NCBI GenBank assembly: GCA_019117285.1
Contig: DXAA01000003.1
Location: 53,243-117,242 of the forward strand
Origin: Candidatus Limosilactobacillus intestinigallinarum
GTDB taxonomy: Bacteria > Bacillota > Bacilli > Lactobacillales > Lactobacillaceae
Direction of reading: 5' to 3'
DNA length: 64,000 bases
Under the pieces are notes generated by a model that was given only the letters and a program-made list of their open reading frames with translations, had not been told where the DNA came from and did not search any database. Positions 8,801 through 17,439 of this stretch are shown here, piece after piece (position 1 is the stretch's first letter; each line of letters opens with the position of its first letter). Both the position numbers and the translations under genes were made by a program.

Positions 8801-11800
8801 GACCAGCTTCGTGTTAGCCACGTAGCCATTCAGGGTTGGTACCGTGACATCTTGGTAGGTGTCACTGGTCTTATCCCAGGCCCCAGTGGTTGTCTTGCCA
8901 GTGGTTTCGTTCGTTACATCTGGTGTCCGGTTGAAGGTAATGGTCTGAACATTGTCTGGCAGAACCGTCTTGCCGGCCGCGTCGATGAAGTGAACGGTCT
9001 GCTTGATGTTGACGGTCTGGGCGTTCTTAGCCACCATGTTGTCCTTAACATAGTAGACATCCACCATCAGGTCACCAGAGTTGTAATCAAAGGTAACACC
9101 CTTCACGTTGGTGCCGTCAGCCTGGTCAGCTGGTGTGATCAGGGCAACATGTTCACCATCGATGGCTGGTGACGTAACTGCTGGCAGGCTTTCCTTGTCT
9201 GGAACCCAGTCCAGATGACCGATACCAGTGATCTTACCGTCCTTGTTGACGGAAACTAATTGGTGGGTGACTTTGTCGAAGTAGCCGGTGCCAACAAAGT
9301 TCATCGCGTCAGTCTTGTTGCCGACCAACTTGCCATCGGCGTTGATGTAGTTAATCGTCCGGGTAACCTTCCGCAGGAGATTCTCCCTCCCGTAGTTGTA
9401 GTCTGGCTGTGGCTGATTTGGCGTAACCGGCACAACCGTGTGGGTGAAGTGGATCGTGTAGGTCCGACCATCGTACTTCAGGTTCTGACCTTTGGTTGGG
9501 TCATTGACCAGCTGGTAACCACGGTTCTCGTAGTTCTGAATGGTGCTTGTGGTGTTGTAGTTGGCACTCTCACCCTCATTGCCGGCAAAGTGGTCAGCCT
9601 GGAGGGTGGTCCCATTAACATCATCAACGTAATCGACCGTCAGGTTCTTGATGTTGACGATTGGCGTGTAAACCACCGTCTCAATGTCATCGGGAGTCGT
9701 TGGCGTGATGCCCTTGACCTCCGGAACGCTCTCTTGGGATACCGTGTAGCCACTGATCTGCTTCGACGGTACGGCACCGAACGTGTTGTTCTGGTTGGTA
9801 TTCCAATTATCCGTGTTGGTTACCAGATCATGGCTCCCGGTGAAGGTAACGGTCTGAACCTGGTCACTGACCCCGGTCATCGGCGTCCCATCACTCTTGA
9901 TGTAACGGATGGTCCGCTTGACGGTCCGGTTCAGCGGTGTCGTGGCGTGGTTCAGGTAAATGTAGTAGACGTTGCCACGGTTGTTGTTGGCCTTGTCCGT
10001 GTAAGTGTAGGTCCTGTTGAAGCGGTAGGCGTTGGCTTCTTGGTTAAGCTTGCTTGCCGGCTGGTATTGGTAGTGAGCCGTGTAGACATAGTGGTTCAGA
10101 ATCGTTTCAGGGTCTTGACCGGCTGGGAAGCTGAAGTTGGAACCATAGTGACCCTTGTTGGTCTGCTTAGTCTCCAGGAGCTTGTAGCCGTTTGGTCCCT
10201 TGGCATCCTTGGTATCAGCGTCAAGAAATTGGACCTCACCCTGCTCGTCATCCCCTTGGTAGAAGACGTAGACGTTGCCAATTTGGTTCCGTTGTCCGGG
10301 ATAGGTAACTTCTATTTGGCCATTTTTTACATTATTCGGTGTTACGAACACGTCATTGCTTCCCTTAGTAATCGTGTGACCATTACCAAGTTGAGCTACG
10401 TTACCATTAACAGCTACTAAGTGATAGTGGGCAAAGTTTGATACATTAAGAGTTTGTTTAGTGTTCGGATCAGCATAACTAGTCTTACTAGTCAACTCCT
10501 TAGCCATTGGCAACCCTGTGTCAATGTTAAGATAATGAACATTGATACCGGCTTGATCAGTTATTGTTGACTTCGGAAGTGCTGGTGAAGCCTGATAAGA
10601 TGACCCCACGTTATTTCCTTGAGCATCTAGGGCTTGGATCTGTGCTGCGATATCTGGTGAGGCTTTAGTAGAATCGGTAACAGTTAAAGTTACCTGTGGT
10701 GTAACTAAAAATGCAGTGTTTTGTAACGCCCCACCATAGAATTTCTTAGTGTTAGCAAAAGCCTTTTGCGGGTCCTTATCTAAGGCAACCGTTTCAAGTG
10801 TTTTAGCACCAAAGTCAAAATTATCTTTGCTAAATTTAAGATCTGCATTAGGAATATGGAAAACTACTAAGTAAGACCCATCCTTCTTCTGGAAAGAATA
10901 TTCAACACCGGTAAAATTATCCTTATCCATCTGTGCAATAGTTAAGTCATTAGCAACTTGTTTAGGTGTGTAACCTATATCACCAACCTCAACGTTTTCG
11001 TCCCTTAATACACCATTACCGTCAACGCCAAAAAGAAATTTACATACAGCCGCTGCACTTAATTTAAGGCCGTATTTAGACTCAGGATCATCGACTCGCT
11101 CCAGCTGCCCAGTCTTAGTTACAGCATTAATTCGATAGAAAAACTTTTGGGTAGCCAAATTAACAGCACCTTTTTCCCCATGACTATTTACTAAGTCATT
11201 AAGAACTGATGCATTAGGGATTACTCGATTATAAGTGTAGTCATCTAAGCTAACCGTATTATGAGTAGCTACGTTAGCATAGTAATTTTCATGCATCGGA
11301 TAAGCTGGAAATGTATCTCGAGAGAAATTAAAGTTGTACTTACGTGGCTTACTATTAGCACCGGCAAATGTAACTGTTTCAGAATAAGGAAATTTTCCAG
11401 TTGCCAATGGTAAAAAAGTATCCTTAGGTGTTTGATAATTAAGTATCATGCCTGAAGCATTATCACCATTAGAAAATGTATTAAAGTGTCCAGTAACTTT
11501 ACCAATTAGTTGGGAATCTTCGGTAACCTTAATACCAAAAACCTGCTGACCATTATTATCAGGTAAGGTTAAAAATAAATTACCAAGAAGAGCACCATTA
11601 TCTAATTTTATTGGAGTCTCCCGGAGACTTAAAGGAACAACTTTACCATTAGAACTAGTATTAGTAATAGTTGCTAAGTTAATGGTATCTCCTTTTTTCA
11701 GCTCGCTGGCATCCTTAACGGTAAAGTTTCCTTGTACCTCGTACCCTACCCAGCTAGCAATAGTTATTTGGTTGTTCTCTGGAAGATCAGCAGTACTGTT

Positions 11801-12361
11801 TGCAGGTGATAGCTTAACTTCGCTCTGATCTGCCCAATACGTCTTTGCCTGAGTCTGATCATTGCTAGCCAGTGATTGATTAATTGCCGGTGTATTAGCA
11901 GCCGTAGTAGAACTCTTAACGTTCAATTGACTAGTAGCTTGATCCGCAGGTGCATTACTGGCCGCAGATGAACTAGCCAGCGTCGTCGTAGAGCTGCTGG
12001 TTGCCGGATTTTGACTTACTGCATTATTGGCCGATTGAGCGACTGTTGCAGACTGCGGCGTTGTGCTCGCAACTGCTGACTGAGGTGCTACGGACTGACT
12101 AGATGCCGTGGAAGCGCTGGCCTTCAGTACCGTCGTGTTCCCACTCTCAGCTGGGCTGACCGTTGCAACTTGGCCGCCATTATCAGCTGGTGCCGTGGCG
12201 GGTGCGGCCGTGTCCGCGTGGGCTACCGTGTTACCACCTAAATAAAAAGTCGTCCCCAACAGGACGGAGGTAACCCCGATGCCGAGCTTCCGCAGGCTCC
12301 AATGCTGGGCTTTGTCCGCCTGCAAAACATCTTTTAGATAACGATTATTCTTCGAAACCAT
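5801..12361 (-). CDS. YSIRK-signal Mub/MucBP-like adhesin with Ser/Gln/Gly/Asn repeat; ends right after LPQTGNDDAA
   Basis: WSLRKLGIGVTSVLLGTTFYLGG...AHA signal; several Mub-like modules (RYIKSDGTPM, INYINADGKLV, VHFIDAAGKTV, VISYVDANTGKQL, VHFTDPNGNKI); LPQTG near stop. Confidence 0.92.
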   Translation of the reverse strand: MVSKNNRYLKDVLQADKAQHWSLRKLGIGVTSVLLGTTFYLGGNTVAHADTAAPATAPADNGGQVATVSPAESGNTTVLKASASTASSQSVAPQSAVASTTPQSATVAQSANNAVSQNPATSSSTTTLASSSAASNAPADQATSQLNVKSSTTAANTPAINQSLASNDQTQAKTYWADQSEVKLSPANSTADLPENNQITIASWVGYEVQGNFTVKDASELKKGDTINLATITNTSSNGKVVPLSLRETPIKLDNGALLGNLFLTLPDNNGQQVFGIKVTEDSQLIGKVTGHFNTFSNGDNASGMILNYQTPKDTFLPLATGKFPYSETVTFAGANSKPRKYNFNFSRDTFPAYPMHENYYANVATHNTVSLDDYTYNRVIPNASVLNDLVNSHGEKGAVNLATQKFFYRINAVTKTGQLERVDDPESKYGLKLSAAAVCKFLFGVDGNGVLRDENVEVGDIGYTPKQVANDLTIAQMDKDNFTGVEYSFQKKDGSYLVVFHIPNADLKFSKDNFDFGAKTLETVALDKDPQKAFANTKKFYGGALQNTAFLVTPQVTLTVTDSTKASPDIAAQIQALDAQGNNVGSSYQASPALPKSTITDQAGINVHYLNIDTGLPMAKELTSKTSYADPNTKQTLNVSNFAHYHLVAVNGNVAQLGNGHTITKGSNDVFVTPNNVKNGQIEVTYPGQRNQIGNVYVFYQGDDEQGEVQFLDADTKDAKGPNGYKLLETKQTNKGHYGSNFSFPAGQDPETILNHYVYTAHYQYQPASKLNQEANAYRFNRTYTYTDKANNNRGNVYYIYLNHATTPLNRTVKRTIRYIKSDGTPMTGVSDQVQTVTFTGSHDLVTNTDNWNTNQNNTFGAVPSKQISGYTVSQESVPEVKGITPTTPDDIETVVYTPIVNIKNLTVDYVDDVNGTTLQADHFAGNEGESANYNTTSTIQNYENRGYQLVNDPTKGQNLKYDGRTYTIHFTHTVVPVTPNQPQPDYNYGRENLLRKVTRTINYINADGKLVGNKTDAMNFVGTGYFDKVTHQLVSVNKDGKITGIGHLDWVPDKESLPAVTSPAIDGEHVALITPADQADGTNVKGVTFDYNSGDLMVDVYYVKDNMVAKNAQTVNIKQTVHFIDAAGKTVLPDNVQTITFNRTPDVTNETTGKTTTGAWDKTSDTYQDVTVPTLNGYVANTKLVKGQTVTHDSKDVVVTVVYQPTGKIVPVDQHGNPIKGAATPQYPTDPTDPTKVVPNEAIPAVPGYRPADGQSTTVTPTDPIQNTDVRYTNEQVAVISYVDANTGKQLATSGPIYGESNSPIAYSTKGELVVLGAQGYRVISDDFDTKAPQMFDHDVYTQQNYTILLSNSQGSQGSQGSNSQQSQSSQGSNSQQSQGSQGSNSQQSQGSQGSNSQQSQGSQGSNSQQSQTSQGSNSQQSQGSQGSNSQQSQGSQGSNSQQSQGSQGSNSQQSQGSQGSNSQQSQGSQGSNSQQSQGSQGSNSQQSQGSQGSNSQQSQGSQDSNSQQSQGSQGSNSQQSQGSQGSNSQQSQGSQGSNSQQSQGSQGSNSQQSQGSQGSNSQQSQGSQGSNSQQSQSSQGSNSQQSQGSQGSNSQQSQGSQGSNSQQSQGSQGSNSQQSQTSQGSNSQQSQGSQGSNSQQSQGSQGSNSQQSQGSQGSNSQQSQGSQGSNSQQSQGSQGSNSQQSQGSQGSNSQQSQGSQGSNSQQSQGSQGSNSQQSQGSQGSQQSQGSQGSNSQQSQGSQGSNSQQSQGSQGSNSQQSQGSQGSNSQQSQTSQGLQGSNSQQSQGSQGSNSQQSQGSQVTPNDGQTTITITYTDQDNGGQPVKTVTVNGKPGTKLGYDPTTDEKTLEDQGYVIVKNNIPNDTTFNSDPNKNSYTITVKHGTAEYGPNDQHQAGTPINPADPNGAKWPAKDTYSKSYTATVHFTDPNGNKIADDNVQTSNWTRTVKVDKVTGQVLNPDAAWMPDIKRYQDVKVPVVDGYYATQKTIAGQPAVQQNIENTVEYHKLGRVIPVDANGKPITGATTPTYRNDPNDPTKALSPQLPTIPGYTATTDQATPTNPGTDTYVTYTKNTDNAGNSKGSNGNGGSTDNSGIANGGDNGMTNSDQDFTGNNADLNNGGPTTTGYGAETAGTPGGLATASYTGGNGHSGQVVTTGSRAVNNGTTTNAAGSNSTLPQTGNDDAA
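6953..8305 (-). repeat. 33-bp (11 aa, SQGSNSQQSQG) tandem repeat region of adhesin, about 40 units
   Basis: Direct reading of repeated GSNSQQSQGSQ units; variants with T, S, D, one shortened and one lengthened unit. Confidence 0.95.
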
Positions 12362-12489
12362 TTTGCATTTCTCCCCTCTGCAAGACTCGAACGGTCGTGC
12401 TCCCCCGCCACATCACCGAGTTAGTAGGGCCATTTCTCATATTCAATCTATCAAATAAGCTATAAATTGTTTTATAACTTTCAATCTTC

Positions 12490-12516
12490 ATTTTAGAAAA
12501 AAAAAAAAAATAGCAA
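12490..12516 (-). promoter_or_regulatory. Candidate adhesin promoter with T14 tract in the spacer
   Basis: Minus strand TTGCTA-T14-C-TAAAAT (15-nt spacer); tract 12497-12510; overlaps a hairpin 12509-12533, so a terminator is the alternative reading. Confidence 0.4.
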
Positions 12517-12679
12517 CTTTTTTCGTTACTATTTTTTTAATAAGTTACCCTTGATTAAACAGTAAAGGTCCGGCAAATGGTTAAGTGACGCTGGTTTCCA
12601 CCCCGCTCTTAGTCGACAACTGGCAGGAAAAATACTTTAGAACACATGATTTTTTTATCATATATAAGCAATTTGGCTA

Positions 12680-12716
12680 TAAAAAAGTCCCTTCCGATTT
12701 TGGAAGAGACTATTTT
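12680..12716 (-). terminator. Terminator downstream of asd
   Basis: agtctcttcc-aaaatc-ggaagggactttttt on minus strand. Confidence 0.8.
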
Positions 12717-12720
12717 TCGT

Positions 12721-13779
12721 TTAAAGCAGGCCATCCTTGACCAGGCACTCGGCGTTCTCGACCGTGTTCCAGGCGGCCCCCTTCAGGAGGTTATCGGCGA
12801 CCACCCACATGTTGAAGGAACCCGGGTTCTCCGCGTCCGCCCGCAGCCGGCCGACGAAGGTGTCGCGCTTGCCGACGGCGTTCAGCGGTTGCGGATAGAT
12901 CTGGTGGGCCGGATCATCCTGGAGAACGACGCCCGGGGCCCCCTGCAGGGCTTCCCGGAGCTGGTCGACGGTGACGGTCGGGTCATCGACCGTGAAGTAG
13001 ACCGATTCCCCATGGGCGATCGGCACGGGCACCCGGACACAAGTGGCGGTGACCTTGATGTCCTTGGCGTTCATATCGTTGAGCATGATCTTCTTGGTCT
13101 CGTGGATCATCTTCCATTCCTCGTGGGAGTAGCCATCGTCCTCGAAGATGTCAATCTGCGGCAGGAGGTTGAAGGCCAGCGGGTAGTGCTTCTTGTCCCC
13201 CTTGGTCGGCAGGATCTGGGCATCCCCCTGAATGTCCTTGCCATCCAGGTAGTCCTGGGCCTCCTGCTTCAGTTCGTTTAAGGCGGACTGCCCGGCCCCG
13301 GACGCCGCCTGGTAGGTGGAGACGATTACCTGCTTGAGGCCGAACGCCTTGCGGATCGGCTCCAGGGCAACGACCATCTGAATCGTTGAGCAGTTCGGGT
13401 TGGCGACGATCCCGTGATGGTGCTTCAGGGCGTCCTCGTTCACCTCAGGAACCACCAGCGGCACGTCCGGTTCCATCCGGAAGGCGCTGGTGTTGTCGAC
13501 ACAGACCGCCCCGCGCTTGACGGCCTCGGGCAGGAGCTTTTTAGAGACGCTGCCCCCGGCGGAGGAGAGGACCAGGTCAATCCCGTTAAAGGAGTCCGTG
13601 GTGGCCTCTTCGACCGTGATCGGCTGCCCCTTAAACTGAAGCTGCTTACCGGCGGACCGGCTGGAGGCCAAAAGCTTCAGGCTCTTGACCGGGATGGTGG
13701 ATTGTTCAAGCTGTTGGATCATCCGGGTACCCACCGCACCGGTGGCCCCTAAAATTGCGACATTGTATTCCTTACTCAT
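12721..13779 (-). CDS. asd: Aspartate-semialdehyde dehydrogenase
   Basis: 352 aa; [31 protein letters not shown] active-site motif. Confidence 0.95.
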   Translation of the reverse strand: MSKEYNVAILGATGAVGTRMIQQLEQSTIPVKSLKLLASSRSAGKQLQFKGQPITVEEATTDSFNGIDLVLSSAGGSVSKKLLPEAVKRGAVCVDNTSAFRMEPDVPLVVPEVNEDALKHHHGIVANPNCSTIQMVVALEPIRKAFGLKQVIVSTYQAASGAGQSALNELKQEAQDYLDGKDIQGDAQILPTKGDKKHYPLAFNLLPQIDIFEDDGYSHEEWKMIHETKKIMLNDMNAKDIKVTATCVRVPVPIAHGESVYFTVDDPTVTVDQLREALQGAPGVVLQDDPAHQIYPQPLNAVGKRDTFVGRLRADAENPGSFNMWVVADNLLKGAAWNTVENAECLVKDGLL

Positions 13780-13804
13780 ATAACGATTCTTCTTTCTGTC
13801 TGTG

Positions 13805-14584
13805 CTAAAGGATATTCTCGAGGCCGATCACCAACTGGTCCAGCTGGTCGACCTTGTCCAGGGCCACCTTGACCCCGCTCATGAACGACTGGCGGTCAAA
13901 GGAGTCCTGCCGGATGGTCAGGGCCTCGCCGGCACCCCCGAAGAGGACCTGCTCGTGGGCAATGTAGCCGGGCAGGCGGACGGAATGGATCTTGATTCCG
14001 TGATAGTCACCGCCGCGGACCCCGGCCAAGCTCTCCTGCTCATCGGGGTTGGTCTCGTGAGCATTGCGAACCTGGTCGATCAGCTTGGCCGTGCTCAGGG
14101 CGGTCCCGGACGGGGCGTCCTTCTTATCGGCGTGGTGCATCTCAATGATCTCGACGTCCGGGAAGTAGGCCGCCGCCTCCTTGGCAAACTTCATCAAGAG
14201 GACGGCCGACATCCCGAAGTTCGGCGCGATCAGGCCGCCCAACCCCTTCTCTTGGCTGAGTTTGACCAGTTCATCCTCTTGGTCATCGGTCAGGCCGGTC
14301 GTGCCAACGATCGGCCGCATCCCGTGTTGGAGGGCGAACTTGACGTTTTCGTAGACGGCGTCTGGCAGGGTGAAGTCGACCCAGACGTCGGCAACCCCAT
14401 CCTCAATCTCCGCCAGCTGATGGTAGACCTTGACTGATGGGTCCAGGTGGTACTGGGCCGCCTGGTCGGCCGCCAGATGGGGCGCCAGAACGGCGGTCAG
14501 CTGGCAGTTCGGCAGGGCGTTGACCAGGTCAACGGCCTTCTGCCCCATCGCTCCGGCGGCACCAGCAATTAAAACCTTCTTCAT
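13805..14584 (-). CDS. dapB: 4-hydroxy-tetrahydrodipicolinate reductase
   Basis: [36 protein letters not shown] motif. Confidence 0.95.
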   Translation of the reverse strand: MKKVLIAGAAGAMGQKAVDLVNALPNCQLTAVLAPHLAADQAAQYHLDPSVKVYHQLAEIEDGVADVWVDFTLPDAVYENVKFALQHGMRPIVGTTGLTDDQEDELVKLSQEKGLGGLIAPNFGMSAVLLMKFAKEAAAYFPDVEIIEMHHADKKDAPSGTALSTAKLIDQVRNAHETNPDEQESLAGVRGGDYHGIKIHSVRLPGYIAHEQVLFGGAGEALTIRQDSFDRQSFMSGVKVALDKVDQLDQLVIGLENIL

Positions 14585-14600
14585 GCTTGTCACCACCCTT

Positions 14601-15518
14601 TTACAAGTCCAGCGGCAGTTCCTGGGCACTCAGGGAGTTGGCCGGCAGGTCCAGGGCCGCCTCCAAGTTGCGCTTCTCCTCATCATTTAAGGAGAGGATC
14701 GGCAGCCGGCAGCCGCCCGCGGCCAGCCCCTGGGCATTCAGGACCGCCTTGACCGGTGACGGTGACGGGTACATGAAGAGGGCGGCCATCTTTGGCGTCA
14801 GCAGGCGTTGCAGCTGACCGGCCTTCTGGTAGTTACCGGCGTAGAGTTGATCGTACATCTGACGCATCTCCTTGACGTAGCAGTGGGAGGCCACGGAGAT
14901 GACCCCGTTAGCGCCGAGAACGCGGGCGGTCAGGGCCTGGGCGTCCTCACCGGTGAAGATGGCAAAGTCGTCCGCGGCGTGATCGATGATGTACTGCATT
15001 TCCTCCAGGGAGGCACACTGCTTGACCCCGGCGATGTTCGGGTGCTGGGACAGTTCCACGACGGTCTGGGCGTCCATCTTGACCCCGGTCCGGCCCGGAA
15101 TGTTATAGATGATGATCGGGATCTTGACCTCGTCGGCAACGGCGGTGAAGTGGGCGATCATCCCCCGCTGGTTCGGCTTGTTGTACGGTGGAACCACCAC
15201 CAGGGCGTAGTCGATCCCGTCAATGGCAGCGACCTCGTTGGTGAAGTCGATCGTCTCCTGGGTGTTGTTGGACCCGGTCCCGGCAATCACGGGCACCCGG
15301 CCGTCGATGATCTGGCCGAAGTGCTGGTAGAGGGCGATCTTCTCGTCGTGGGAAAGGGTCGGCGTCTCACCGGTGGTCCCACCGATGACGAAGCCGTTGC
15401 TGCCCCCGGCCAGGAGGTGCTCGGTCAACTTCTTGAGGCTGGCAAAGTTGATGTGGTTGTCGCCGTCAAACGGGGTCACGATTGCAGTCAATAAATCAGC
15501 GTCTTGTAATGTTGTCAT
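14601..15518 (-). CDS. dapA: 4-hydroxy-tetrahydrodipicolinate synthase
   Basis: [35 protein letters not shown] motifs. Confidence 0.95.
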   Translation of the reverse strand: MTTLQDADLLTAIVTPFDGDNHINFASLKKLTEHLLAGGSNGFVIGGTTGETPTLSHDEKIALYQHFGQIIDGRVPVIAGTGSNNTQETIDFTNEVAAIDGIDYALVVVPPYNKPNQRGMIAHFTAVADEVKIPIIIYNIPGRTGVKMDAQTVVELSQHPNIAGVKQCASLEEMQYIIDHAADDFAIFTGEDAQALTARVLGANGVISVASHCYVKEMRQMYDQLYAGNYQKAGQLQRLLTPKMAALFMYPSPSPVKAVLNAQGLAAGGCRLPILSLNDEEKRNLEAALDLPANSLSAQELPLDL

Positions 15519-15533
15519 CTTTTCATCCTCCAA

Positions 15534-16682
15534 TTAATTCTCTTGCATCCGGTAGTTCAGGAAACCGGTAATGGCGTCAACACCCTTTTGGATGGCGTCC
15601 TCCTTGGGCGTCAGGGTAGCGGAGTGCAGCTGGGAGTCGTCGTCGACCCCCAGCCAGAACATCGTCCCCGGGAACTGGGCCAGCAGGTAGCCGAAGTCCT
15701 CCCCGGTCATCGCTGGGGCGGTCTCGATGAAGTCAACGGCCGGGTTCTGCTGCATGTAGTCGATGAAGCGCCGGGTCAGGGCCGGGTTGTTCTCGACCGG
15801 CCAGTAGCCGCCCTGGTTGAGCCCCAGGTCGACGTCCAGGCCGAAGCTGGCGGCGATCCCGTCACAGACGGCCTGCAGGCGGTGGTCGATGTGCTCGATC
15901 ATCTCCTGGGTGAGGCCGCGGATCGTCCCCTCAATCCGGGTGTGGCCCGCAATGACGTTGCGGATCGTCCCGCCATGAATCTTACCCAGGGTGATCACCC
16001 CGCTGGCGATCGGGTCGATGCTCCGGGAGATGATCGTCTGGACCTGCATGATCAGGCTGGCCGCCGCGACCACGGTGTCGTTGGCGTCCTGGGGATAGGC
16101 CGCGTGACCGCCCTTCCCGTTGATGTCGATGTTGACCTCGGTCGTCCCAGCGAACAAGGTCCCCATCCGGCAGCCGATCGCCCCGGCAGGTAGGTCGGGG
16201 TTATCGTGGAGGCCGTAGAACTCATCCGGCCGCCACCGACCGCTGAAGATGCCGGCCTCGTAGGCCCGCTTGCCACCGTAATCGCTCTCCTCCGCCGGTT
16301 GGAAGAAGAAGAGCAGGTTGTCCTTGGGTTGGTGGTCACTGAAGTAGCTCAGCACCCCCAGGGCGACGGTCATGTGGATGTCGTGCCCGCAGGCGTGCAT
16401 GACACCCGGGTGGTGGGAGGCAAAGGGCAGGCCCGTCTGCTCTTCCACCGGCAGGGCATCGATGTCGGTCCGGTAGCCGATCGTCCGCGTCGGCTGGCGA
16501 CCGTGGACCAGGACCAGGATCGCCGTCGGCAGCTCCTTCGGCACCCGGATTTCCAGGTTGGCCTGGTCCAATTTTCGGATCACTTCTAATAGGTAGTCAT
16601 GGGTTTGGTATTCGTGCAGGGCCAGCTCCGGAATCTCGTGGAGGTGGCGCCGCACGTGAATCAGTTGTTCTTCCGTTAGCAT
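15534..16682 (-). CDS. N-acetyldiaminopimelate deacetylase (M20 family)
   Basis: LIHVRRHLHEIPELALHEYQT, HACGHDIHMT motifs; position within DAP operon. Confidence 0.88.
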   Translation of the reverse strand: MLTEEQLIHVRRHLHEIPELALHEYQTHDYLLEVIRKLDQANLEIRVPKELPTAILVLVHGRQPTRTIGYRTDIDALPVEEQTGLPFASHHPGVMHACGHDIHMTVALGVLSYFSDHQPKDNLLFFFQPAEESDYGGKRAYEAGIFSGRWRPDEFYGLHDNPDLPAGAIGCRMGTLFAGTTEVNIDINGKGGHAAYPQDANDTVVAAASLIMQVQTIISRSIDPIASGVITLGKIHGGTIRNVIAGHTRIEGTIRGLTQEMIEHIDHRLQAVCDGIAASFGLDVDLGLNQGGYWPVENNPALTRRFIDYMQQNPAVDFIETAPAMTGEDFGYLLAQFPGTMFWLGVDDDSQLHSATLTPKEDAIQKGVDAITGFLNYRMQEN

Positions 16683-16692
16683 CTGCTCACCC

Positions 16693-17403
16693 CTACAGCT
16701 TTCTGAGGTCGTCTTCCAGGGCCGTCTTGCTCTCCGTCTGTTGGTCAACGTTCTTGATGAACTTGGCCGGGACCCCGGCGACCATGGTGTGCGGTGCGAC
16801 GTCATGGGTGACGATCGCCCCGGCGGCCACCACGGCGCCCTCACCGACATGGACACCCTCGATCACCACGGCGTTGGCCCCGATCAGGACGTTGTCATCG
16901 ATCCGCACCGGCTGGGCGGAGGCAGGTTCCACCACCCCGGCCAGGACGGTGCCGGCGCCGATGTGGCAGTGCTTGCCGACGATCGCCCGGCCACCGAGGA
17001 TGGCGCCCATGTCGATCATCGAGTCGGCCCCGATCTCGGCCCCGATGTTGATCGTGGCCCCCATCATGATGACGGCGTTGTCACCGATCAGGACCTTGTC
17101 ACGGATGATCGCCCCGGGTTCAATCCGGGCGTTGATCCCCTTCAGGTCCAGCAACGGAACGGCGGAGTTGCGGGCATCGTTTTCGATGTGGTAGTCGGCG
17201 ATCCGGTCCTCAGCCTGGTCGAGGAAGGGTTTGACGTCCGCCCAGTCGCCAAAGATAACCCCGCTATGGGCCTCGGTGAAGTGCTGGATCCCCTCGGGGA
17301 AGGCCAGGTCCGCCAGGTCCCCACGCAGGTAGACCTTAACTGGGGTCTTCTTGGGGGCGTTACCGATGTAGTTAATGATCGTCTGTGCGTCTAATTTTGC
17401 CAT
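16693..17403 (-). CDS. dapH: 2,3,4,5-tetrahydropyridine-2,6-dicarboxylate N-acetyltransferase
   Basis: Left-handed beta-helix hexapeptides ([34 protein letters not shown]...). Confidence 0.92.
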   Translation of the reverse strand: MAKLDAQTIINYIGNAPKKTPVKVYLRGDLADLAFPEGIQHFTEAHSGVIFGDWADVKPFLDQAEDRIADYHIENDARNSAVPLLDLKGINARIEPGAIIRDKVLIGDNAVIMMGATINIGAEIGADSMIDMGAILGGRAIVGKHCHIGAGTVLAGVVEPASAQPVRIDDNVLIGANAVVIEGVHVGEGAVVAAGAIVTHDVAPHTMVAGVPAKFIKNVDQQTESKTALEDDLRKL

Positions 17404-17439
17404 GTTGCTAACCTCTTTCTACATATTTATAGGGAATCA

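Noticed and set aside
5732-10420. Long plus-strand ORFs (359, 228, 386 aa and smaller Leu/Trp/Ser-rich ones) opposite the adhesin
   Set aside because: Antisense shadows of the adhesin coding strand; no RBS, no recognisable domains, composition dictated by the complementary codons.
5801-12361. Calling the adhesin a canonical accessory-Sec serine-rich-repeat protein
   Set aside because: Signal peptide is YSIRK-like and Mub-type modules dominate; no SecA2/SecY2 system visible, so only a functional link to GtfAB is proposed.
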